From assembly GCF_943912385.1 (NCBI RefSeq), contig NZ_CALTTY010000031.1, positions 1 to 9,168 of the forward strand: DNA of 9,168 bases. Direction: 5' to 3'. Below the pieces are notes generated by a model that worked only from the letters and a program-made list of their open reading frames with translations, did no database searches and was not told the DNA's origin. The translations under genes were made by a program, and so were the position numbers. This DNA comes from an uncultured Anaerococcus sp. GTDB taxonomy: Bacteria > Bacillota > Clostridia > Tissierellales > Peptoniphilaceae. Positions 1 through 6,157 of this stretch are shown here, piece after piece; position 1 is the first letter of the stretch; every line of letters starts with the position of its first letter.

Positions 1-392
1 ATGTTAATTATGTAATAGAAAATTTTGATAAGTACGAATCTAAGAATGAAATATATAGAAATATTATAGATAAAATCGATTTAAATAGTACAGATTTTGA
101 AGCTGCATCTACTGCATTTATAAATTATATATTAAATGATGAAAACATAACAAATAAAAATAAGATAATTATTATAATAAATGAGATATATAGCAGCAGT
201 CAGACTATTAGGTTTAAAGGTTTTTTAAAAAAATTAAATACCACAAAAAAACTTTCAACAGTATTTGAGGGAAAGTATCCACGTTTAAATACTGATGAAG
301 AGAAACAGGTTGCAAAAGCTCTTGAAGAATGCAACTATATAAAGATTAGAAGAGATGATAGAATAATGGCTTTAAAGTATAAGAAAAAATAA
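1..392 (+). CDS. C-terminal part of an unrecognised protein (5' end outside window)
   Basis: An open frame enters from the left edge, reading in codons from base 3, and stops at TAA 390-392, giving 129 visible residues. There is no plausible start, so the gene begins upstream of the window. The protein is rich in Ile, Asn, Lys and Asp. Its last 40 or so residues (PRLNTDEEKQVAKALEECNY, then IKIRRDDRIMALKYKKK) look like a small helix-turn-strand unit of the winged-helix kind, which would suit a C-terminal domain of a DNA-binding or ATPase protein, but I do not recognise the family. It is followed within about 25 bases by a good terminator, which supports it being a real gene end. Coding status is likely; function is unknown. 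Confidence 0.6.
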   Translation, partial: VNYVIENFDKYESKNEIYRNIIDKIDLNSTDFEAASTAFINYILNDENITNKNKIIIIINEIYSSSQTIRFKGFLKKLNTTKKLSTVFEGKYPRLNTDEEKQVAKALEECNYIKIRRDDRIMALKYKKK

Positions 393-415
393 ATATACAT
401 TTTTATAATAATTAA

Positions 416-446
416 AAAACCATCTTTTAATTTAAAGGATGGTTTT
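416..446 (+). terminator. Rho-independent terminator after the leftmost gene
   Basis: A 9-bp perfect stem, AAAACCATC (416-424) with GATGGTTTT (438-446), encloses a 13-base AT-rich loop. It lies 24 bases after the TAA of the partial gene. The T run is only four before AAAA and further T-rich sequence, so it is moderately strong. The A run at 414-419 would provide T residues on the other strand, so it could work in both directions. Confidence 0.75.
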
Positions 447-822
447 AAAATTTTTATTTTATTATATTTACCTAATCATCTCAAAACTTAGAACGAGTAT
501 TTTTTACTTGATAAATCTTCACCTATTTTTATTCAGGACTTAGCTCGTTTACTCTACCACATAAATCATGAGGCAAACCTAAACTGGCTATAAGTTTGTC
601 AGATTTATTATCGTCGATCTTTTTATAACACCTAGTAGCATTGATTTTTTGTCTTTGAGTTTTCGTAGAGCATATATTAACTTTCCAGGAATAATAATTT
701 TTTTTAATTATCAATATTTTTAATTTATGATTAGAGCTTATATAGCAAAAATGTGTATTAAAATCGTATATCTAATCAAAGATTAAATATACACTAAAAA
801 GTTAATTATTTATCCAATTAAC
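447..822. other. Gene-poor spacer between terminator and lipoprotein promoter
   Basis: I see no convincing gene in these roughly 375 bases. A 61-codon minus-strand frame at 529-714 exists, but it has no usable ribosome binding site, no recognisable product and an N-terminus lying in very AT-rich sequence, so I do not call it. It could be the decayed tail of an older gene. The only structured element I see is the inverted repeat at 766-792, listed separately. Confidence 0.5.
766..792. repeat. Near-perfect 12-bp inverted repeat upstream of the lipoprotein promoter
   Basis: GTATATCTAATC (766-777) and GATTAAATATAC (781-792) pair at 11 of 12 positions around a three-base AAA loop. The repeat ends 30 bases before the -35 element of the promoter at 823-851. 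That is a sensible place for an activator or repressor site. It has no T run, so it is not a terminator. I cannot assign a regulator family, and in AT-rich DNA part of the match may be chance. Confidence 0.4.
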
Positions 823-851
823 TTAACAAGCTACAACAAACGTGATATAAT
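823..851 (+). promoter_or_regulatory. Strong sigma-70/sigma-A type promoter for the flavoprotein gene
   Basis: The -35 TTAACA (823-828; 5 of 6 to TTGACA) and the perfect -10 TATAAT (846-851) are separated by an ideal 17-base spacer. The TGA just before the -10 fits an extended -10 (TGn). Transcription would start near 858. The ribosome binding site AAGGGAGG (866-873) follows, 8 bases before the ATG at 882, so the leader is very short, about 25 bases. Confidence 0.8.
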
Positions 852-881
852 ATAAACAATAAAACAAGGGAGGATAATTTT

Positions 882-2843
882 ATGACCAAGAAAACGTTAT
901 CTTATCTAATGGCCGTCGGGCTTTCTGTTACTATGCTGGCTTCTTGTGCTAATGATGGCGCTACTGATGATGCTAGTGACAATGAGGCTGTAAAAGAGGA
1001 ATCTGCTGAAACTGTTGATCAAAATACGGGAAATGAAAAGGATAGTGCAGATCAAGAGGATTTAAAGGATGAAAAGGTAGAAACAGAAGAGTCTGATTCT
1101 AATGAAGCTGTTAATACTGGAGATAAAGATCCAGAAACGACAGGTACATATGAAGCAACTGCTCCAGGATATGGTGGAGATATCAAGGTTTCAGTTGACC
1201 TTGGCGATGATGGCAAGATTAATGACATTGAAATTTTAGAAGATAATGAAACAATAGGTGTTGGTAAAGTTGCTCTAGATACGGTTAAGAGCAGAATTGT
1301 TTCTGGTCAATCTACCAATGTAGAGGCTGTTACAGGAGCCACTGCATCATCAAAAGGGCTAATGCTTGCAACATCTAAGGCTTTGGAAGAAGCTGGCATA
1401 GCTGATGATTATAAGGAAGAATACAAGGAAAAACGCGAATACCCATCTGAAATAGATACTAATATAGTAATTGTCGGTGGTGGTGGAGCGGGTCTTACTG
1501 CTGCAGTTGAGGCGACACAAGCTGGTTCATCTGTTGTAGTTGTTGAGAAAAATGGCTTTGTTGGTGGTAATACTATCCTTTCTGGAGGCATTTATAATGC
1601 ACCAGACCCAGAGCTTCAAGAACCAGAAGGCATAGAAGATAGTGAAGAACTTTTCTATGAGCAAACTTATGAAGCAGGGGACGAAGTAGCTAATCCAGAG
1701 CTTGTAAAGGTTTTAACAAGTCAAGCCGATGATGGTCTAGAATGGCTAAAATCTCTTGGTATGGAATTTGGTGATAAAATTGGCCAAGGAGCAGGATCAC
1801 TTCACCCAAGAACCCACTTTTCTGTAAAACCTAATGGTACTGGTTTTATCGACGCCTTTATGGAAAATCTTGATGAAAGTGGCAATGCACAAATATTGAC
1901 AGAAACAACAGCTGAACACATAATAATGAAAGATGGAAAATCAGCTGGTATAAAGGCTAAAAACTACGATGGATCAGACCTTACTATTAATGCAAAACAA
2001 GGTGTTATAGTAACAACTGGTGGTTTTGCTAAAAATCCGGAAATGGTAGTGGAGTACAAAAATGCTGAAAAATGGCCAAACCTTGATGAAAAAACTATTT
2101 CTACTAACTTAGATTCTATAACGGGTGATGGAATTACTATGGGTGAAGAAGTAGGAGCAGATCTTGTTGATATGGATCAAATGCAATTTCTATACCTTGG
2201 AATTCCAGGCAAGGGTCAAATAACAGGATTGTTAAAGTCAGGTGCAGAAAATGATATTATTATAAATAAAGAGGGAAAAAGATTTGTACGAGAAGATGGT
2301 AGACGTGATGTTATATCTAAAGCTATCTTTGAACAACCAGATCAAATTATGTATATGATTCATTCATCTGATTACTTTGATTATGATAAAGATGCAGTGA
2401 CATTAGAGAACGAATCAATGAAGGAAATACTAGAAACAGGAAAATATGGCTGGGTAAAAGCTGATACCCTTGAAGAACTAGCCAAAAAGTTAGAAGTTCC
2501 TTATGAAAACTTACAACAAACAGTTGACCATTACAATCAACTTGTAGAAGAAGGAGCAACTGAAGATGAATTTGGTAGAGAATTATTTACAAATAAAATT
2601 GAAAAAGGCCCTTGGGTAGCAGTTCCAAGAACACCAGCCCTTCACCACACTATGGGTGGTTTAAAAATAGATACAGGTGCCCACGTACTAGATAAAAATG
2701 GCAACCAAATCCCAGGACTATTTGCAGCTGGAGAAGTTACAGGTGGTATCCATGGAGCAAACAGAGTTGGTGGAAACGCTGTAGTAGACCTAGTAGTATT
2801 TGGTAGAATAGCTGGACAAAACGCATCAGAAGAAGCTAAATAA
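882..2843 (+). CDS. Secreted lipoprotein flavin reductase: FMN-binding domain plus fumarate-reductase-type FAD domain
   Basis: This 653-residue protein probably reduces an alpha,beta-unsaturated carboxylate outside the membrane. Residues 1-22 form a lipoprotein signal with lipobox LASC (Cys22). Residues 23-85 are a very acidic Asp/Glu/Ser/Thr linker. Residues 86-172 resemble the FMN_bind domain of RnfG/NqrC; VTGATASS (150-157) offers Thr154 as the likely site for covalent FMN added by an ApbE-type transferase. Residues 192-645 are the FAD_binding_2/flavocytochrome c domain: VGGGGAG (198-204) and Glu222 bind FAD. Residues matching fumarate reductase catalytic positions are visible: His312 in RTHF, Arg475 in GRRD (proton donor), His589 in HHTMGG and Arg628 in GANRVGGN. 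There is no haem CxxCH motif, so electrons probably arrive through flavin. The true substrate (fumarate, urocanate, acrylate-type or other) cannot be read from sequence. Single-gene unit with its own promoter and terminator. Domain assignment is confident; substrate is open. Confidence 0.9.
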   Translation: MTKKTLSYLMAVGLSVTMLASCANDGATDDASDNEAVKEESAETVDQNTGNEKDSADQEDLKDEKVETEESDSNEAVNTGDKDPETTGTYEATAPGYGGDIKVSVDLGDDGKINDIEILEDNETIGVGKVALDTVKSRIVSGQSTNVEAVTGATASSKGLMLATSKALEEAGIADDYKEEYKEKREYPSEIDTNIVIVGGGGAGLTAAVEATQAGSSVVVVEKNGFVGGNTILSGGIYNAPDPELQEPEGIEDSEELFYEQTYEAGDEVANPELVKVLTSQADDGLEWLKSLGMEFGDKIGQGAGSLHPRTHFSVKPNGTGFIDAFMENLDESGNAQILTETTAEHIIMKDGKSAGIKAKNYDGSDLTINAKQGVIVTTGGFAKNPEMVVEYKNAEKWPNLDEKTISTNLDSITGDGITMGEEVGADLVDMDQMQFLYLGIPGKGQITGLLKSGAENDIIINKEGKRFVREDGRRDVISKAIFEQPDQIMYMIHSSDYFDYDKDAVTLENESMKEILETGKYGWVKADTLEELAKKLEVPYENLQQTVDHYNQLVEEGATEDEFGRELFTNKIEKGPWVAVPRTPALHHTMGGLKIDTGAHVLDKNGNQIPGLFAAGEVTGGIHGANRVGGNAVVDLVVFGRIAGQNASEEAK

Positions 2844-3124
2844 TGTAGGGATATATTAAATATTTTATATACAATGAATATTTACTTATCTACTCATATA
2901 TATAGCTTTCTATATCCAACCTATATATTAGAAAATTAATATTTAATGAACTCAAAAACCGGTCATGGTATAAAATTGACTGGTTTTTTTATTAGACAAT
3001 ATTTTTTAAGAGTACTGGCTTATTATCACCTAGCCCAAAATTTAAAAGTAATCCTTTGCCTTAGCCAATTTAAGATTATTTATTTGCTCATATAAATAAA
3101 AACCGTATAAATATAAAATACTTA
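2844..3124. other. Intergenic spacer between flavoprotein gene and ars operon
   Basis: About 280 bases hold the flavoprotein terminator (2954-2990) and otherwise very AT-rich sequence with no usable reading frame. A 10-bp inverted match (ATTAAATATT near 2856 and AATATTTAAT near 2938) and an approximate inverted match between ACTGGCTTA near 3014 and the sequence before the arsR promoter near 3136-3147 are visible. Both are weak enough to be chance in DNA of this composition. Confidence 0.5.
2954..2990 (+). terminator. Rho-independent terminator of the flavoprotein gene
   Basis: A 12-bp stem, AAAAACCGGTCA (2954-2965) with TGACTGGTTTTT (2977-2988), contains a single G-T wobble and closes an 11-base loop. 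It runs straight into seven T residues (2984-2990). It lies 110 bases beyond the stop codon and separates this gene from the ars operon. Confidence 0.85.
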
Positions 3125-3152
3125 TTGATATAATCTAAGCCACCAGTATTAT
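3125..3152 (+). promoter_or_regulatory. Promoter of the ars operon
   Basis: A -35 TTGATA (3125-3130) and a -10 TATTAT (3147-3152), each 5 of 6 to consensus, are spaced 16 bases apart. The start of transcription would fall at about 3159, inside the 22-bp palindrome at 3155-3176. That is the expected arrangement for repression by ArsR. A second TATAAT at 3129-3134 has no good -35 partner. Confidence 0.7.
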
Positions 3153-3154
3153 AA

Positions 3155-3176
3155 CATATAGAAATATTTCTATATG
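3155..3176. promoter_or_regulatory. ArsR operator candidate 1 (perfect 22-bp palindrome)
   Basis: CATATAGAAAT is followed immediately by its exact reverse complement ATTTCTATATG, giving a perfect 11+11 dyad with no spacer. It starts two bases after the -10 element and ends at the first base of the arsR ribosome binding site, so a bound dimer would block initiation. SmtB/ArsR-family repressors bind such imperfect or perfect dyads near their own promoters. A degenerate copy lies at 3516-3537. Assignment to ArsR is inferred from position. Confidence 0.75.
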
Positions 3177-3185
3177 AGGTGGATT

Positions 3186-3488
3186 ATGAGTGTCGATTAT
3201 GAAAGTATATCTAAAAAATTAAAGGCGATTTCTGATTCTAAGAGGCTTAAGATTATAGATATGTTATCTTGCGATGAGCTTTGTGCTTGTGAGATACTTG
3301 AAAAATTTGATATAAGCCAACCCACCTTATCTCATGATATGAGAAAGCTAGAAGAGGTTGGACTTGTTTCTAGCAGAAGAGAGGGTAAGAATACCTACTA
3401 CTCTTTAAATAAGGATCGTTTAGATGAGATTGAGGATGGTTTGAAGCTTATATTTCATATCCAAGATGACTGTATTTGCAATGAGTAA
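3186..3488 (+). CDS. arsR: ArsR arsenite-responsive repressor
   Basis: A 100-residue SmtB/ArsR-family winged-helix repressor of the ars operon; As(III) or Sb(III) binding releases it from DNA. The metal-site signature ELCAC puts Cys33 and Cys35 at the start of the recognition helix region, with Cys29 nearby. The classic third cysteine of the ELCVCDLC motif is absent (Leu38 in that stretch). The helix-turn-helix ISQPTLSHDMRKLEEVGLV (43-61) and wing RREGKNTYYSL (64-74) follow. A further CxC pair, Cys96 and Cys98, sits at the extreme C-terminus. I chose ATG 3186 rather than the in-frame ATG at 3174. The site GAGGTG (3176-3181) is correctly spaced for 3186, while 3174 lies inside the operator and has no ribosome binding site. 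First gene of the operon. Confidence 0.93.
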   Translation: MSVDYESISKKLKAISDSKRLKIIDMLSCDELCACEILEKFDISQPTLSHDMRKLEEVGLVSSRREGKNTYYSLNKDRLDEIEDGLKLIFHIQDDCICNE

Positions 3489-3515
3489 AATCCTAGGCAA
3501 ATATTTTTTCTAAAA

Positions 3516-3537
3516 CATATAGAAATATTTGAATGTG
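3516..3537. promoter_or_regulatory. Second, degenerate ArsR-type operator before arsD
   Basis: The left half CATATAGAAAT and the next four bases ATTT are identical to the operator at 3155-3176. The right half, GAATGTG instead of CTATATG, differs at three positions. A better right half CTATATG occurs at 3539-3545, so a spaced CATATAG...CTATATG dyad is also possible. It sits in the 104-base arsR-arsD gap. A TATTAT at 3560-3565 could be a -10, but no good -35 is in register, so whether this controls an internal promoter is unclear. Confidence 0.5.
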
Positions 3538-3592
3538 TCTATATGTATTTTGTTACATATATTATTATGATTTTAAATTAAGGGAGGATTTT

Positions 3593-3961
3593 ATGAAAAA
3601 GATGTACTTATATGAAGATGCTATGTGCTGCTCAAGAGGTGTATGTGGACCAAGCCCAGATGAAGAGTTGATGAGAGTAGCTACTTTGATAGATAAGCTT
3701 ACAAAAAGTGGAGCTAGCATTGATAGATATAATCTAACTAGCAATACTAAAAAGTTTGTAGAAAACAAAACTATTAATAATCTTTTAGGGGAAAAAGGTA
3801 GAGATATCCTACCAGTTGTAATGATTGATGATGAAATTGTTATGACAGGTAAGTATCCTAGCAATGAAGAATTTTATGAAATGTTATTTATATCTGATGA
3901 TGCTAAGGAAGAAACAAGTAATGATGGTGGATCTTGCTGTTCTGGCAGTGGATGCTGCTAA
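3593..3961 (+). CDS. arsD: ArsD arsenite metallochaperone
   Basis: A 122-residue thioredoxin-fold ArsD that binds cytosolic As(III)/Sb(III) and transfers it to the ArsA ATPase, increasing pump affinity; it can also act as a weak repressor. All three key cysteines are at the classical positions: Cys12, Cys13 and Cys18 in MCCSRGVCGP. The family core DRYNL (44-48), LP (73-74) and KYPSNEEF (87-94) is present. A tail with vicinal pairs Cys115-Cys116 and Cys121-Cys122 resembles the accessory cysteine pairs of plasmid R773 ArsD. The start at 3593 has an excellent AAGGGAGG site (3580-3587). An in-frame ATG at 3533 would add 20 hydrophobic residues with no ribosome binding site and is rejected. The arsA start follows 29 bases after the stop, so the two are probably cotranscribed and partner each other. 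Confidence 0.95.
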   Translation: MKKMYLYEDAMCCSRGVCGPSPDEELMRVATLIDKLTKSGASIDRYNLTSNTKKFVENKTINNLLGEKGRDILPVVMIDDEIVMTGKYPSNEEFYEMLFISDDAKEETSNDGGSCCSGSGCC

Positions 3962-3990
3962 TAGCAATAAGAAAAAGGAGATGAGTCTAA

Positions 3991-5733
3991 ATGAAACAAT
4001 TTGATATTAAGCAAATTGACCTAACTAAATACTTATTTTTCACAGGAAAGGGAGGAGTAGGAAAGACTTCTACTGCCTGTGCTAGTGCTATCAGCCTAGC
4101 TGATGAGGGCAATGAGGTCCTTTTAATTAGTACTGACCCTGCTTCAAACCTTCAGGATGTCTTTGAAACTGAGCTTGATAATAAGGGTGTGAGGATAGAA
4201 GGTGTGGATGGGCTTACTGTTGCAAACTTAGATCCTATAGAAGCTGCCAATGAGTATAAGGAAAGTGTTGTTGGTCCTTACAGAGGACAGTTGCCTGATA
4301 GTGTAATAGAAAATATGGAGGAGCAGTTATCCGGATCTTGCACTGTTGAGATAGCTGCCTTTAATGAATTTTCTAAGTTTATAACCGATTCAAAACTAAA
4401 AGATTCATATGATTATATAATATTTGATACTGCACCAACAGGCCATACCCTAAGGATGCTACAGCTTCCTTCTGCTTGGTCTAACTTTATCAGCGAAAGC
4501 ACCCACGGAGCTTCATGCCTAGGTCAATTATCAGGTCTAGAAGATGAGAAAGAAACATACAAGTTTGCTGTAGATACCTTAGCTGATGGCAAGCTTACAA
4601 GCTTAGTATTAGTTGCAAGACCTGAGGAAGTTCCTCTTCTTGAAGCAAATAGAGCCTCTGCTGAACTAAAAGATTTAGGTATTAACAATCAAATTCTTAT
4701 CATAAATGGTCTTTTAAGTGCCTATGATGATGAAGTTTCAGAAGCTTTTTATAAAAAACAAAAACAATCCCTAGACAATATGCCAGAAGGTATTAAGGGT
4801 CTTGAAACATACTTTATCCCACTTAGAGGATACAACTTAAATAGTATCGAAAATTTAAGATCCTTGTTAGTTGAAGATAAGGAATATACTAGCGATGTAG
4901 AGCCTGGTATAAATGAAAGCACAAGGCTAAAAGATATTATAGATGATTTATATAATAACGAGAAAAAAGTCATTTTTACCATGGGAAAGGGTGGTGTAGG
5001 AAAGACCACACTAGCATCAGCTATCGCCAAGGGACTTGCAGATAAGGGGCAAAAGGTCCACCTAACTACAACTGACCCAGCCAATCATTTGACTGCTATG
5101 ATTGAAGAAGATGATTTATTAACTGTAAGCCATATAGATGAAGAAAAAGAACTTAAAAAATACCAAGAAGAAGTTTTAGAAAATGCTAAAAAAGTCATGT
5201 CTGATGATGACTTAGAGTATATAAAAGAAGATTTAAGATCACCATGCACCCAAGAGATTGCTGTATTTAGAGCTTTTGCAGATGTAGTTGATAGGGCAGA
5301 TAGTGAAGTTGTTGTTATAGATACAGCTCCCACAGGTCATACGCTTCTGCTTCTAGATTCAACAGAAAGCTACAACCAAGAGATAGAAAAAAACCAAGGT
5401 GATATTCCAGAGTCAGCAAAAAAACTTCTCCCTAGACTAAAAAATAGTGAGCAAACAGAGGTTCTAATTGTAACACTTGCAGAACCTACTCCTTTCTATG
5501 AGTCTATGAGACTTGAAGAAGATCTAAAAAGAGCTGGGATTTATAGCAAGTGGTGGATTATAAATTCATCTATATATAAGACTAGCTCTACTAACAAAAC
5601 TCTAGAAGCTAAGGCTAATAGTGAGCTAGGATGGATAAATAAGGTTGATAAACGCACAGACGGTAACTTTACAATAATTCCATGGACAGCTGACCAGATT
5701 AAGGGATCTAGTCTAGATAAATTAATTAAGTAG
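3991..5733 (+). CDS. arsA: ArsA arsenite-stimulated ATPase, two-lobed
   Basis: A 580-residue cytosolic ATPase that powers arsenite extrusion through the membrane carrier. It consists of two homologous halves. A1 has P-loop GKGGVGKTS (19-27) and DTAPTGHT (146-153); A2 has P-loop GKGGVGKTT (332-340) and DTAPTGHT (444-451). The halves are joined by a linker around residues 290-325. The three cysteines forming the As/Sb site in R773 ArsA have clear counterparts: Cys117 in SGSCTVEIAAF, Cys176 in GASCLGQL and Cys419 in SPCTQEIAVF. Length matches the usual 570-590. AAAAAGGAG (3972-3980) is the ribosome binding site. It sits between its chaperone gene arsD and arsC, with only 7 bases to arsC. It is intact, with no frameshift seen. 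It must work with Acr3 here, since no ArsB-type carrier is present in the operon. Confidence 0.96.
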   Translation: MKQFDIKQIDLTKYLFFTGKGGVGKTSTACASAISLADEGNEVLLISTDPASNLQDVFETELDNKGVRIEGVDGLTVANLDPIEAANEYKESVVGPYRGQLPDSVIENMEEQLSGSCTVEIAAFNEFSKFITDSKLKDSYDYIIFDTAPTGHTLRMLQLPSAWSNFISESTHGASCLGQLSGLEDEKETYKFAVDTLADGKLTSLVLVARPEEVPLLEANRASAELKDLGINNQILIINGLLSAYDDEVSEAFYKKQKQSLDNMPEGIKGLETYFIPLRGYNLNSIENLRSLLVEDKEYTSDVEPGINESTRLKDIIDDLYNNEKKVIFTMGKGGVGKTTLASAIAKGLADKGQKVHLTTTDPANHLTAMIEEDDLLTVSHIDEEKELKKYQEEVLENAKKVMSDDDLEYIKEDLRSPCTQEIAVFRAFADVVDRADSEVVVIDTAPTGHTLLLLDSTESYNQEIEKNQGDIPESAKKLLPRLKNSEQTEVLIVTLAEPTPFYESMRLEEDLKRAGIYSKWWIINSSIYKTSSTNKTLEAKANSELGWINKVDKRTDGNFTIIPWTADQIKGSSLDKLIK

Positions 5734-5740
5734 GTATATT

Positions 5741-6157
5741 ATGGTAGAAAAAACAAAAGTTGCATTTATATGCGTTCACAATTCTTGCAGGTCTCAGATA
5801 GCTGAGGCCCTTGGCAAGAAATTTGCAGGAGAGAAAATAGATTTTTATTCTGCAGGAACTGAACTAGTTCCTCAGATAAATCAAGATGCTGTAAGACTTA
5901 TCAAAGATATTTATGGAATCGATATGGAAAAAAGCCAATATTCCAAACTTATAGATGACTTACCAGAGGTCGATTATGTCATATCCATGGGATGCAATGT
6001 AGCTTGCCCAATACTTCCCTTTAAGCATAAGAAATATGACTGGGGGATAGAAGATCCTACTGGCAAATCTGATGAGGAGTTTATCAAAGTAATAGATGAA
6101 ATTGAAAGAAAAATAAAGGACTTAATCCTAGAAATAGATGAGGAGTTAAGTAGATGA
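5741..6157 (+). CDS. arsC: Arsenate reductase, low-molecular-weight phosphatase type
   Basis: A 138-residue cytosolic enzyme reducing arsenate to arsenite, the form exported by Acr3. It belongs to the LMW tyrosine-phosphatase-like family (S. aureus pI258/B. subtilis type), normally recycled by thioredoxin. The anion loop is CVHNSCRS (11-18), with nucleophile Cys11 and Arg17. The downstream acid loop is EDPTG (104-108). The shuttle cysteines lie in MGCNVACP: Cys85 and Cys89, separated by three residues. In the pI258 enzyme the pair (Cys82, Cys89) is separated by six. The start ATG 5741 follows the arsA stop by 7 bases with only a weak AGG (5732-5734) upstream, so translation is probably coupled to arsA. 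Its stop overlaps the acr3 start in ATGA. A plain protein tyrosine phosphatase is unlikely given the extra cysteines and context. Confidence 0.93.
   Translation: MVEKTKVAFICVHNSCRSQIAEALGKKFAGEKIDFYSAGTELVPQINQDAVRLIKDIYGIDMEKSQYSKLIDDLPEVDYVISMGCNVACPILPFKHKKYDWGIEDPTGKSDEEFIKVIDEIERKIKDLILEIDEELSR

Noticed and set aside
51..63. Thirteen bases identical to part of the ars operator (ATATAGAAATATT) inside the first partial gene
   Set aside because: One-sided match in coding AT-rich DNA with no dyad and no nearby promoter; expected by chance.
529..714. 61-codon open frame on the minus strand between the first terminator and the lipoprotein promoter
   Set aside because: No ribosome binding site, AT-rich start region, no family resemblance that I can name. 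It may be a gene relic, but nothing supports a call.
3174..3185. Upstream in-frame ATG for arsR
   Set aside because: The codon is part of the operator palindrome and precedes the ribosome binding site GAGGTG, which serves ATG 3186.
3533..3592. Upstream in-frame ATG extending arsD by 20 residues
   Set aside because: No ribosome binding site, and it lies inside the second operator copy. ATG 3593 has AAGGGAGG at good spacing and gives the standard Cys12/13/18 numbering.
4749..5333. Minus-strand open frames opposite arsA
   Set aside because: They lie wholly antisense to a well-supported gene, lack ribosome binding sites and have low-complexity Ser/Phe-rich products mirroring the coding strand.
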